Of a stretch of 64,000 bases of DNA, positions 1 to 9,831 are shown in pieces. Every line of letters begins with the position of its first letter. Position 1 is the stretch's first letter. Source of the DNA: Pectobacterium colocasium (GTDB taxonomy: Bacteria; Pseudomonadota; Gammaproteobacteria; Enterobacterales; Enterobacteriaceae); contig NZ_CP084032.1 of NCBI RefSeq assembly GCF_020181655.1, positions 186,001 through 250,000 of the forward strand, given 5' to 3'. The notes beneath the pieces were generated by a model. The model was not told where the DNA came from, did no database searches, and saw only the letters and a program-made list of their open reading frames with translations. Made by a program: the position numbers and the translations under genes.

Positions 1-1953
<1,953 letters not shown>

Positions 1954-2227
1954 CTAAGACACAACCGGGTGGTTTGTATCACGCGCCGAGCAGGGTGAAA
2001 ATAACGCAAGGCGCTAGTGTACATGCTGCGAGGGATAATGTGTGGATGCGATTGCATCGGGGTATCAGATTCTGTATGATCCGCCGCCACTATGCTGTTT
2101 GCACAAATGATGAATCGTTTGCGAAAATCATTGCGCCGTTCGCATAATGAACTTACTTATACAACTTTCGTGTGGTGTCTGGCGGAACAGGGCTGGATAG
2201 CGACACGGCCTTAACTGAGGTTTCCCC

Positions 2228-2443
2228 ATGAAAAAAGGTATTCACCCGAATTATTCTGCAGTTACTGTAACTTGCTCTTGCGGTAACGTGATCAAAACCC
2301 ATTCTACCGTGGGTCGTGACCTGAACCTGGACGTTTGTGGCGAATGCCACCCGTTCTACACCGGTAAACAACGTGATGTTGCAACGGGTGGCCGTGTTGA
2401 CCGCTTCAACAAGCGTTTCTCCGTACCAGGCACTAAAAAATAA
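2228..2443 (+). CDS. rpmE: 50S ribosomal protein L31, zinc-binding form
   Basis: L31 is a small large-subunit protein that helps bridge the two ribosomal subunits. The 71-residue product starts MKKGIHPNY and carries the CxC...CxxC zinc ribbon (CSCGN near residue 16 and CGECH near residue 37), so it is the C+ (zinc-containing) paralogue rather than the zinc-free form made under zinc starvation. The ATG follows a TGAGG ribosome binding site. The gene is monocistronic, divergent from priA, and followed by a clear intrinsic terminator. The presence of the zinc form beside an importer with a Zur-like operator is suggestive but may be coincidental. Confidence 0.96.
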   Translation: MKKGIHPNYSAVTVTCSCGNVIKTHSTVGRDLNLDVCGECHPFYTGKQRDVATGGRVDRFNKRFSVPGTKK

Positions 2444-2476
2444 GTTTTACTGGCCTCATTGGCACAGTAACTTTGA

Positions 2477-2506
2477 CAAAGGCACCGACAGGTGCCTTTG
2501 TTGTTT
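2477..2506 (+). terminator. rpmE intrinsic terminator
   Basis: A perfect 10-bp stem (CAAAGGCACC / GGTGCCTTTG) with a GACA loop is followed by TTGTTT. It lies 34 bases after the rpmE stop and just before the end of the convergent permease gene. Confidence 0.85.
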
Positions 2507-2514
2507 CTGGTGGT

Positions 2515-3528
2515 TCAGTAACCCTGCTGACGTTTTATCAGCATCCCCAGAACGAAGACGCCGCCTAACCCCGCCGTAATAATCCCGATGGGCAATTCCT
2601 GTGGCGCCAGTAGCTGCCGGCTGAGCCAGTCGCCGCCGCACAGCAATATCGCGCCCAGTACGGCTGTCATTGGCAGAAGCCTCTTGTGCAGCACGCCGCT
2701 CAGCGGGCGGGCCAGATGGGGAATCATCAGACCGATAAAACCGATCACGCCGGTAAGCGCAACTAGTAGCGAGGTGGCGAACGCGCAGCAGATAAAAATT
2801 TCCACCCGTACGTGAGACAGGTTAACCCCCATTGAGGCTGCGGTTTGTCCGCCAGCCAGCAGCGCATCGAGCGCACGCCAGCGTAGGGCAGTGAGGCCGA
2901 ATAGCAGCAGAACGCTGAATACTGCAAAAGGTAGCGTGTCCCAACGGGCAAGGCCTAGCCCGCCCAGCGACCAGAAAAGAATCGAGCTGGCGGCTCGCTG
3001 ATCGCCGGAAAATACCAGGTAGTTCGTCAGTGCGCCGAACAGAAAAGAGATCGCCAATCCGCAAATGATCAGGCGTTCTGCGCCCCGCGCCTGTTGCAGC
3101 AGGAATAGCACCGTCACGGCAACGGCCGATAAGATACCGCCGCAGAAGGCCGCTATCGGCAGCGCCCAGCCACCGAGCTGCTCACCAAAACGGGTGATGA
3201 CGGCGACCGCCCCCGCCGAAGCGCCGGCAGACAGGCCGAACAGAAAAGGATCGGCCAGATCGTTACGGGTTGCCGTTTGCAAAAAGGCACCGACCATCGC
3301 TAACCCCGCGCCGCACAGCGCCGCCAGCAGGCTGCGGGGAATGCGCAGTTCCAGAATGATACGTGACGTCATTGGAGAGACATCCGCCGATGATAGCCCT
3401 AAGACACTGGCGACCTGCGTAAGGGGAATCGTCGTGCTGCCTGTCGCAATATTTAACAGCATCAGCCCAACCAATATCAGTAGCGCGATAACGACCGTCA
3501 CAGCATAACGTGAAGACGTTGGGTTCAC
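2515..3528 (-). CDS. ABC transporter permease, FecCD/BtuC family
   Basis: This 337-residue protein is the membrane subunit of a type II ABC importer that moves a metal chelate, corrinoid or similar substrate into the cytoplasm. It is strongly hydrophobic throughout, consistent with about ten transmembrane helices, and shows the family signature GAGLAMVGAFLQ followed by RNDLADPFLFGLSAGAS near residues 95-125. The ATG overlaps the stop of the binding-protein gene by four bases (ATGA), so translation is probably coupled. It is the last gene of a three-gene operon (ATPase, binding protein, permease) inserted between rpmE and metJ. The family is certain. The substrate cannot be read from the sequence. 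Confidence 0.9.
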   Translation of the reverse strand: MNPTSSRYAVTVVIALLILVGLMLLNIATGSTTIPLTQVASVLGLSSADVSPMTSRIILELRIPRSLLAALCGAGLAMVGAFLQTATRNDLADPFLFGLSAGASAGAVAVITRFGEQLGGWALPIAAFCGGILSAVAVTVLFLLQQARGAERLIICGLAISFLFGALTNYLVFSGDQRAASSILFWSLGGLGLARWDTLPFAVFSVLLLFGLTALRWRALDALLAGGQTAASMGVNLSHVRVEIFICCAFATSLLVALTGVIGFIGLMIPHLARPLSGVLHKRLLPMTAVLGAILLCGGDWLSRQLLAPQELPIGIITAGLGGVFVLGMLIKRQQGY

Positions 3529-4490
3529 TTAAAGGCATCCGGGTAGAGTGCGTGCGCCAGTTTATCGACGGCCGCGATATTCGCCGGCCCCGGCGTGAGC
3601 TCCGCATATTGCAGCTTTAGATAGCGATGCTGCTGTACGGCGGGGGTAAATTTCATCAGCGGGTGTGATTCCAGAAAACGCCTCAACGCATCCGCGCCGT
3701 TGCCCGTCTGGTAATCCAGCAAAATAATGAAATCAGGCTCGCGTGCCGCTACGTTTTCCCACGATGTCGAGGCCCAGCTCGTTGCCATATCGTCCATTAC
3801 GTTTCTGCCGCCTGCGGCCTCAATGATGGCGGTTGGCATGGCGAATTTCCCGCTGGTAAAAGGTTTATCGTCGCCAGAGTCATACAGGAAAACCGTCTGC
3901 TTTGGCCGATCGCCAATACGGGTTTGCAGGGCAGCAATGTGCTGTTTCCAATCGTCGATGTGTTCCTGAGCCTGTTCCTGCTTACCGAAAACTTTCCCCA
4001 GTTTCAGCATGTCGCCGTAAAGCAGCTCCATGCTGGCTCGTGGGCGCTGCTGCTGTTGTTCGGTGAACACGCAGCTTTCGCTGAGTACCAGCGTTTGAAT
4101 GCCGTATTTTTTCAGCGCTTGCGGCGTGACGTCGCCACCGACTTTCATGCCGTAGTTCCACCCGGCAAAGAAGAAATCCGGGTGTACGGCCAACAGGTTT
4201 TCCAACGTCGGGTATTTTGCTGCCAGTTCGGGGATCGTGCCCTGCTGCTTGATAAAGTCTGGGGGCGCTTTATACCAGCCGGTAATCCCCGTCAGCCCGA
4301 CAATATTTTTTTGCAGCCCAAGTGCAAACGCCATTTCCGTCATGTTTAGGTCATGAATAACGCCGCGCTGCGGCGGTTGGGTGAAGGTTAGCGGTTGCCC
4401 ACAGCTATCCACCGTGACCGGAAAGCCAGAGGCGTGCGCCCAGCACGACGTCAATGCCAGCACTCCAGACAGAAGCGTTATTTTCATCAT
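3525..4490 (-). CDS. Periplasmic substrate-binding protein of a metal-chelate or cobalamin-type ABC importer
   Basis: The 321-residue protein has an N-terminal signal peptide and a cluster A-II (BtuF/FepB-like) binding fold, recognisable from the opening VTVDSCGQPLTF, the segment RGVIHDLNMTEMAFALG and a long central helix. The signal is ambiguous: AHA before Ser-22 would suit signal peptidase I, while LTSC (residues 13-16) also matches a lipobox. Two start codons lie in tandem at 4490 and 4487; the second is better spaced from the GAGGA ribosome binding site. The gene sits six bases after the ATPase gene and overlaps the permease gene. Aromatic residues such as GWNY near residue 105 may contribute to the ligand site. 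Whether the ligand is iron, zinc, nickel or a corrinoid complex is not resolved. Confidence 0.85.
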   Translation of the reverse strand: MMKITLLSGVLALTSCWAHASGFPVTVDSCGQPLTFTQPPQRGVIHDLNMTEMAFALGLQKNIVGLTGITGWYKAPPDFIKQQGTIPELAAKYPTLENLLAVHPDFFFAGWNYGMKVGGDVTPQALKKYGIQTLVLSESCVFTEQQQQRPRASMELLYGDMLKLGKVFGKQEQAQEHIDDWKQHIAALQTRIGDRPKQTVFLYDSGDDKPFTSGKFAMPTAIIEAAGGRNVMDDMATSWASTSWENVAAREPDFIILLDYQTGNGADALRRFLESHPLMKFTPAVQQHRYLKLQYAELTPGPANIAAVDKLAHALYPDAFK

Positions 4491-4496
4491 GATTCC

Positions 4497-5294
4497 TCAG
4501 TGCAGTTCAGGGGCTTCAAAGATGCGAATGGGCGAGCCGTTTATCGGGTGCGGCACCGTAAAACTCTCCATCCCAAAGACGGATTTCACACAGTCGGCGC
4601 TCAACGCGTGTGCAGGTGTTCCCCAGCGAAGCAGCGTGCCCTGCTGCAAAACGGCGACGCGATCGGCAAAGGGCGTGATGAGTGTCAGGTCGTGCAGCAC
4701 CGCGAGCGTTGAAATGCCGCGCTTCCGCACCAGAGACAGCAGTTGCGCACGTGCCAACGGATCGAGATGGTTCGTCGGTTCATCCAGCAGCAGAAGTTGT
4801 GGCGTTTGCGCAAAAGCACGTGCCAGTGCGGCGCGCTGACGTTCCCCGCCGGAGAGTGTCCCCAGCAGACGGTGGCGCAGCGGTAATAAGCTGGTATCGT
4901 CCAGCGCCTCTTCGATGAGCTGGCGATCGTACGCAGGCGTGCTGAATCCGTGGTGTGGAATCCGCCCCAAAGCAACGTATTCCGCGACTCGTAGACGCAG
5001 ATCTGGCGTATCGTTCTGGGCCAGAATCGCGATGCGCTTTGCTCGCTCATGGCGGCTGAGCGTATTCAGCGGCTGACCATTCAGATGGATGTAACCCGTC
5101 GTTGTGCCGAGTTCGCTGGTTAACACGCGTAGCAGCGTGGATTTGCCGCTGCCGTTGGGTCCAATCAGCGCTAAGCGTTCACCCGCCTGCATGGACAGCG
5201 AAATATCACTGAGTCTCGGTGCACGATTCGCGTCAGCGACGGAAACATGGTGCAGTTGTAGCAGCACGCGGCTGGCGGAGAGAGGCTCTGTCAT
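4497..5294 (-). CDS. ABC transporter ATP-binding protein, FecE/BtuD type
   Basis: This 265-residue ATPase powers the importer encoded by the two downstream genes. All nucleotide-binding motifs are present in order: Walker A GPNGSGKST near residue 43, Q-loop, the signature LSGGERQRAALARAF near residue 145, Walker B LLLLDEPTNHLD and the switch histidine in AVLHDLT. It is the first gene of the operon, starting at the ATG at 5294. A 15-bp Zur-like dyad lies 39 bases upstream and overlaps a possible promoter (TTATAA, 17-bp spacer, TATAAC on the minus strand). Members of this family serve siderophore, haem and cobalamin uptake, so the ATPase alone does not reveal the substrate. Confidence 0.92.
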   Translation of the reverse strand: MTEPLSASRVLLQLHHVSVADANRAPRLSDISLSMQAGERLALIGPNGSGKSTLLRVLTSELGTTTGYIHLNGQPLNTLSRHERAKRIAILAQNDTPDLRLRVAEYVALGRIPHHGFSTPAYDRQLIEEALDDTSLLPLRHRLLGTLSGGERQRAALARAFAQTPQLLLLDEPTNHLDPLARAQLLSLVRKRGISTLAVLHDLTLITPFADRVAVLQQGTLLRWGTPAHALSADCVKSVFGMESFTVPHPINGSPIRIFEAPELH

Positions 5295-5332
5295 AATGTG
5301 GATATATCACCGTTATATGCCATGAAATGATA

Positions 5333-5347
5333 TGTTATAACATAACA
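5333..5347. promoter_or_regulatory. Zur-like operator upstream of the ABC importer operon
   Basis: On the minus strand the sequence is TGTTATGTTATAACA. Compared with the gammaproteobacterial Zur core TGTTATAnTATAACA (from memory) it differs at one defined position. It lies within a perfect 14-bp palindrome (5331-5344). Its position, 39 bases before the ATPase start and over the probable -35 region, suits a repressor site. Zur binding is inferred from the motif only. Confidence 0.55.
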
Positions 5348-5456
5348 AATTAAATGCAATCCCGATTCACAACGTGAGTGGAAGAAGAAACGGTCGTAAG
5401 AAGAGAACGGCGGACGTTAACGAGAGCGGTGAATTGAGTGGGCATTATCTGCATAG

Positions 5457-5483
5457 CAAAACCCCGCCGGGGAAGGCGGGGTT
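5457..5483 (-). terminator. metJ intrinsic terminator
   Basis: On the minus strand a nine-base stem AACCCCGCC / GGCGGGGTT with a TTCCCC loop ends in TTTTG, 29 bases after the metJ stop codon. Confidence 0.85.
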
Positions 5484-5511
5484 AGCGAGAAAATCGATAG
5501 CGCAAACGCGA

Positions 5512-5829
5512 TCAGTATTCCCACGTATCCGGGTCGATACCCATTTCACGCATGATGATTTTCGCGGCTTCAGGAATTTCATCGCTGCGTTCTTTGCGCA
5601 GGTCTTCGTCATTCGGTAACGGTTGGCCCGTGAACGCGTGCAGGAACGCCTCACACAGCAGCTCGCTGTTGGTGGCATGTCGCAGGTTGTTCACCTGACG
5701 ACGCGTGCGTTCGTCAGTCAGTATCTTTAATACTTTCAGAGGGATAGATACTGTTATCTTCTTGACTTGCTCGCTTTTTTTACCGTGTTCAGCGTAAGGG
5801 CTGACATACTCGCCGTTCCACTCAGCCAT
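5512..5829 (-). CDS. metJ: Methionine repressor MetJ
   Basis: MetJ is a ribbon-helix-helix dimer that uses S-adenosylmethionine as corepressor and binds tandem 8-bp Met boxes to shut down methionine biosynthesis. The 105-residue protein is full length and almost identical to the enterobacterial family: the DNA-binding beta strand [18 protein letters not shown] lies near residues 22-39, followed by helix A with [16 protein letters not shown]. It is divergent from metB, with the operators between them, and ends in a strong terminator. Target boxes are visible in this window at 5932-5955 (metB) and 16118-16141 (metF). Confidence 0.98.
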
Positions 5830-5931
5830 GGGATACCTTAAAAATTAATCTAATGAAGACAGCATCTGTCATGAAATGCCACGATTCTAACGGTTATTCT
5901 GCCTGTGCTCAATCTATACGCAAAGAGGTTT

Positions 5932-5955
5932 AGATGTCTAGATGTATTGACGTCC
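5932..5955. promoter_or_regulatory. MetJ operator (tandem Met boxes) of metBL
   Basis: Three contiguous 8-bp units, AGATGTCT, AGATGTAT and TGACGTCC, match the AGACGTCT Met box. Weaker units extend to 5924 and 5963. The third box overlaps a TTGACG -35 element at 5947-5952, which explains repression of metB by MetJ. Confidence 0.85.
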
Positions 5956-6016
5956 ATTGAAACTGCGTTTACTCTTAAGTTCCTATCTTTTCAGCCTCCA
6001 GTCAGGAAATGAGCCG

Positions 6017-7177
6017 ATGACGCGTAAACAGGCAACGATCGCAGTCCGCAGTGGGTTAAATGATGATGAACAGTATGGCTGCGTCGTTCCCCCCATTCAC
6101 CTTTCCAGCACGTATAATTTTACCGGGTTCAACCAGCCACGCGCACACGACTATTCGCGGCGCGGCAACCCCACGCGTGATGTTGTACAGCGTGCGCTTG
6201 CCGAACTGGAAGGCGGCGCGGGTGCGGTAATGACGAGCAGCGGAATGTCGGCGATTATGCTGGTTTGCACGGTGTTCCTGCGTCCCGGCGATCTGCTGGT
6301 GGCGCCGCATGATTGCTACGGCGGCAGCTATCGTCTGTTTGATAGCCTGAGCAAGCGCGGCGCGTTTCGCGTCAAATTTGTCGATCAAAGTGATGCCGAT
6401 GCGCTCAACGCGGCGCTGGCAGAAAAGCCGAAGCTGGTGCTGGTGGAAAGCCCGAGCAATCCGCTGCTGCGCGTCGTCGATATTGCCGCGATTTGTCAGG
6501 CCGCGCGGGAAGCGGATGCGGTCAGCGTGGTGGATAACACCTTCCTGAGCCCGGCGCTGCAAAAGCCGCTAGAGCTGGGTGCCGATCTGGTGGTGCATTC
6601 CTGTACCAAATATCTGAACGGTCACTCTGATGTCGTCGCGGGTGCCGTGATTGCCAGAGATGCCGATACCATTACTGAACTGGCCTGGTGGGCGAACAAT
6701 ATCGGTGTCACCGGTGCAGCGTTTGACAGCTATCTGTTGCTACGCGGCCTGCGTACGTTGGCGCCGCGTATGGCCGCCGCGCAGCGTAACGCGCAACAAA
6801 TCGTTGAATTTTTACAGACGCAGCCATTGGTGAAGGCGCTGTACCATCCTTCACTGCCGAACAATCCCGGCCATGATATTGCCCGCCGTCAACAATCCGG
6901 TTTTGGCGCTATGCTAAGTTTTGAGCTGGATGGGGATGAAGACACGCTGCGGCGTTTTCTGGCGTCGCTGGAGCTGTTCACGCTGGCGGAATCGCTGGGC
7001 GGGGTTGAGAGCCTCATCTCTCATGCGGCAACGATGACGCACGCCGGTATGGCGCCAGAAGCGCGTGCCGCGGCGGGTATCTCTGAAACATTACTGCGTA
7101 TTTCCACCGGCATTGAAGACGGCGATGATCTGGTTGCCGATCTGGATCGTGCGTTTCAAGCCGCAGCCAAGAGGTAA
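6017..7177 (+). CDS. metB: Cystathionine gamma-synthase
   Basis: MetB condenses O-succinylhomoserine with cysteine to give cystathionine, the first committed step of transsulfuration toward methionine. The start was placed at the ATG at 6017, which follows CAGGAAA and yields MTRKQATIAVRSGLN, the family N-terminus; a longer reading from 5957 would run through the Met boxes. The 386-residue length equals the E. coli enzyme. The PLP-binding lysine is Lys-198 in SCTKYLNGHSDV, and the fold-type I signature with the VVDNTF segment is intact. metL follows after two bases, so the two form the metBL operon. Confidence 0.98.
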   Translation: MTRKQATIAVRSGLNDDEQYGCVVPPIHLSSTYNFTGFNQPRAHDYSRRGNPTRDVVQRALAELEGGAGAVMTSSGMSAIMLVCTVFLRPGDLLVAPHDCYGGSYRLFDSLSKRGAFRVKFVDQSDADALNAALAEKPKLVLVESPSNPLLRVVDIAAICQAAREADAVSVVDNTFLSPALQKPLELGADLVVHSCTKYLNGHSDVVAGAVIARDADTITELAWWANNIGVTGAAFDSYLLLRGLRTLAPRMAAAQRNAQQIVEFLQTQPLVKALYHPSLPNNPGHDIARRQQSGFGAMLSFELDGDEDTLRRFLASLELFTLAESLGGVESLISHAATMTHAGMAPEARAAAGISETLLRISTGIEDGDDLVADLDRAFQAAAKR

Positions 7178-7179
7178 GA

Positions 7180-9615
7180 ATGAGTGCATTAGGAGTAGCG
7201 CCATCGGTAACGGGCCGACAACTGCATAAGTTTGGCGGTAGCAGTCTGGCCGATGTGAAGTGTTACCTGCGCGTTGCCGGTATTATGGCGGAGTATAGCC
7301 ACCCCGGTGATTTAATGGTGGTGTCTGCCGCAGGTAGTACCACAAACCAGCTGATTAGCTGGTTGAAACTCAGTCAGAGCGATCGCCTGTCAGCGCATCA
7401 GGTGCAGCAGGCGTTACGCCGTTATCACAGCGAACTGATCGCCGGTCTTCTGCCTGCGCAAGCGGCAGAAGCGCTGACCGCCCAGTTTATTCGCGATCTG
7501 GAGTGTTTGGCTACGCTGCTGGATGGCAAAATTACCGATGCCGTTTACGCCGAAGTGGTTGGGCACGGTGAAATCTGGTCGGCTCGCCTGATGTCTGCGG
7601 TGTTGAATCAGCTGGATATGAATGCGGCCTGGCTGGATGCGCGCGATTTTCTCTGTGCGGAGCGTGCCGCACAGCCGCAGGTTGATGAAGGCCGTTCCTG
7701 GCCGTTGTTGCAGCAATATCTGACGCAACATGCGGGGCAGCGTTTGGTGGTCACCGGTTTTATCTGCCGCAATGACGCGGGTGAAACGGTACTGCTGGGG
7801 CGCAACGGAAGTGACTACTCGGCCACGCAAATTGGTGCGCTGGCGGGGGTGGAACGCGTGACCATCTGGAGCGACGTTGCCGGGGTTTATAGCGCCGATC
7901 CGCGCAAAGTGAAAGATGCCTGCCTGTTGCCGCTGCTGCGGTTAGATGAAGCCAGTGAGCTGGCGCGTCTGGCGGCGCCGGTACTGCATACCCGTACCTT
8001 GCAGCCTGTTTCCGGCAGCGATATCGACCTACAACTGCGTTGCAGCTATCAGCCTGAACAAGGGTCTACGCGCATCGAACGCGTGCTGGCCTCGGGCACG
8101 GGCGCCAAAATTGTCACCAGCCACGATGACGTGTGCCTGATTGAAGTTCAGGTTCCTTCTGAACACGATTTCGCGCTGCTGCAAAAAGAAGTCGAACAGC
8201 TTCTGAACCGTGCGCAGCTGAAACCGCTGGCAATCGGCGTTCATCAGGATCGTAACCTGCTGCAACTGTGCTACACCTCCGAAGTGGTGGATAGCGCGCT
8301 GCAACTGCTGGCACAGGCCGCGTTACCGGTTGAACTCAACCAGCGTGACGGGCTGGCGATGGTGGCGATGGTCGGTGCAGGCGTGGGTAAAAATCCGCTG
8401 CACAGCCACCGTTTCTATCAGCAGTTGAAAGACCAGCCGATTGAATTTGTCCGCCAGGCCGATGATGGCATCAGTCTGGTGGCGGTGCTGCGCGTTGGTC
8501 CGACGGAGCATTTGATTCGTGGGCTGCACCATTCACTATTCCGTGCAGAGAAGCGCATCGGTCTGGTGCTGTTCGGCAAAGGCAATATTGGTTCACGCTG
8601 GCTGGAGCTGTTTGCGCGTGAGCAGAGCAATCTGTCTGCACGTACCGGCTTTGAGTTTGTTCTGGCTGGCGTGGTGGACAGTACGCGCAGCCTGCTGAAC
8701 TATGATGGGTTGGATGCCAGCCGGGCGTTGGCCTTCTTTGAAAGTGAAGCGCAGGAGCGGGATGGTGAAGATCTGTTCCTGTGGATGCGTGCGCACCCCT
8801 TCGATGATTTGGTGGTGTTGGACGTCACCGCCAGTGATTCCGTCGCCGATCTGTATCTGGATTTCGCCAGCTATGGTTTCCATGTCATTAGCGCCAACAA
8901 GTTAGCCGGTGCATCCGGCGGCAATAACTATCGCCAGATCCGCGATGCGTTCGCGAAAACGGATCGCCACTGGTTGTATAACGCGACCGTCGGCGCAGGG
9001 TTGCCGGTCAACTTTGCGGTGCGCGATCTGCGGGAAAGCGGCGACAGTATTCTGGCGATTAGCGGGATTTTCTCCGGCACGCTCTCCTGGTTGTTCTTGC
9101 AGTTCGATGGCACCGTACCGTTCACCGATCTGGTCGATCAGGCTTGCCAGCAGGGGCTGACTGAGCCGGATCCGCGCGTTGACCTCTCTGGTCAGGACGT
9201 TATGCGCAAGCTGGTGATTCTGGCGCGTGAGGCGGGCTATGACATCGAACCTAGTCAGGTTCGGGTTGAGTCGCTGGTGCCGCCGGGCTGTGAACAGGGA
9301 TCAGTCGATTACTTCTTCGAGAATGGCGATTCGCTGAACGAGCAGATGCTGCAACGTCTGGAAGCGGCACAGGAAATGGGCTTAGTTCTGCGTCACGTCG
9401 CACGCTTTGACAGCAATGGTAAAGCGCGCGTGGGCGTTGAAGCGGTTCGCCCCGATCATCCGCTGGCCTCGCTGCTGCCGGGTGATAACGTGTTTGCGAT
9501 TGAAAGCCGCTGGTATCGGGATAACCCGCTGGTTATCCGTGGGCCGGGCGCGGGGCGCGATGTTACGGCAGGTGCGCTTCAATCTGACCTAAACCGCTTG
9601 GCGCAGTTACTGTAG
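7180..9615 (+). CDS. metL: Bifunctional aspartokinase II / homoserine dehydrogenase II
   Basis: MetL phosphorylates aspartate and, in its C-terminal half, reduces aspartate semialdehyde to homoserine; it is the methionine-repressed isozyme. The 811-residue protein begins with the kinase signature KFGGSSLADV near residue 17, carries the central regulatory region, and has the NAD(P)-binding GKGNIGSRWLELF near residue 465 with the homoserine dehydrogenase segment GLTEPDPRVDLSGQD near residue 655. Length agrees with E. coli (810). It is two bases behind metB and shares its MetJ control. The next methionine gene, metF, lies 6.6 kb downstream beyond an accessory operon. Confidence 0.97.
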   Translation: MSALGVAPSVTGRQLHKFGGSSLADVKCYLRVAGIMAEYSHPGDLMVVSAAGSTTNQLISWLKLSQSDRLSAHQVQQALRRYHSELIAGLLPAQAAEALTAQFIRDLECLATLLDGKITDAVYAEVVGHGEIWSARLMSAVLNQLDMNAAWLDARDFLCAERAAQPQVDEGRSWPLLQQYLTQHAGQRLVVTGFICRNDAGETVLLGRNGSDYSATQIGALAGVERVTIWSDVAGVYSADPRKVKDACLLPLLRLDEASELARLAAPVLHTRTLQPVSGSDIDLQLRCSYQPEQGSTRIERVLASGTGAKIVTSHDDVCLIEVQVPSEHDFALLQKEVEQLLNRAQLKPLAIGVHQDRNLLQLCYTSEVVDSALQLLAQAALPVELNQRDGLAMVAMVGAGVGKNPLHSHRFYQQLKDQPIEFVRQADDGISLVAVLRVGPTEHLIRGLHHSLFRAEKRIGLVLFGKGNIGSRWLELFAREQSNLSARTGFEFVLAGVVDSTRSLLNYDGLDASRALAFFESEAQERDGEDLFLWMRAHPFDDLVVLDVTASDSVADLYLDFASYGFHVISANKLAGASGGNNYRQIRDAFAKTDRHWLYNATVGAGLPVNFAVRDLRESGDSILAISGIFSGTLSWLFLQFDGTVPFTDLVDQACQQGLTEPDPRVDLSGQDVMRKLVILAREAGYDIEPSQVRVESLVPPGCEQGSVDYFFENGDSLNEQMLQRLEAAQEMGLVLRHVARFDSNGKARVGVEAVRPDHPLASLLPGDNVFAIESRWYRDNPLVIRGPGAGRDVTAGALQSDLNRLAQLL

Positions 9616-9641
9616 AATCTGCTGTAATCGCGGCAGCATTG

Positions 9642-9673
9642 TTGGCCATTTCCACACAGTGGGAGATGGCCAA
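9642..9673 (+). terminator. Stem-loop downstream of metL
   Basis: TTGGCCAT at 9642-9649 pairs with ATGGCCAA at 9666-9673, and inner bases pair further (TCCAC with GTGGGA, bulged). There is no immediate U-run, so it may be a processing or Rho-related structure rather than a simple terminator. Confidence 0.4.
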
Positions 9674-9740
9674 TACTCCAGATACATTTTCCCGTTTTTC
9701 TGTTCGCCAAAAATGTCCCCCGTCATCCTCCTCGTAAGTC

Positions 9741-9784
9741 GTGTCATTGAAATGTCATGGTGACAACACGCCACTGACACGAAC
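9741..9784 (+). promoter_or_regulatory. Candidate Pho box (PhoB-binding repeats)
   Basis: GTGTCAT (9741), ATGTCAT (9752), ACAACAC (9763) and CTGACAC (9774) begin at an exact 11-base period; the first two are followed by the 4-base spacer expected of the PhoB unit CTGTCATnnnn. CACAAT at 9791-9796 could serve as the -10. The region also contains the short dyad TGTCATGGTGACA (9753-9765), which could alternatively be the operator of the LacI-type regulator encoded in the operon. Confidence 0.5.
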
Positions 9785-9831
9785 CCACCGCACAATCTGC
9801 GCATTGTTTGTTTATCGTGGAATGCACAGCT

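Noticed and set aside
5331..5350. The dyad upstream of the importer operon as a Fur or NikR site.
   Set aside because: It lacks the GATAATGATAATCATTATC pattern of Fur and the GTATGA-N16-TCATAC pattern of NikR; the Zur core fits much better.
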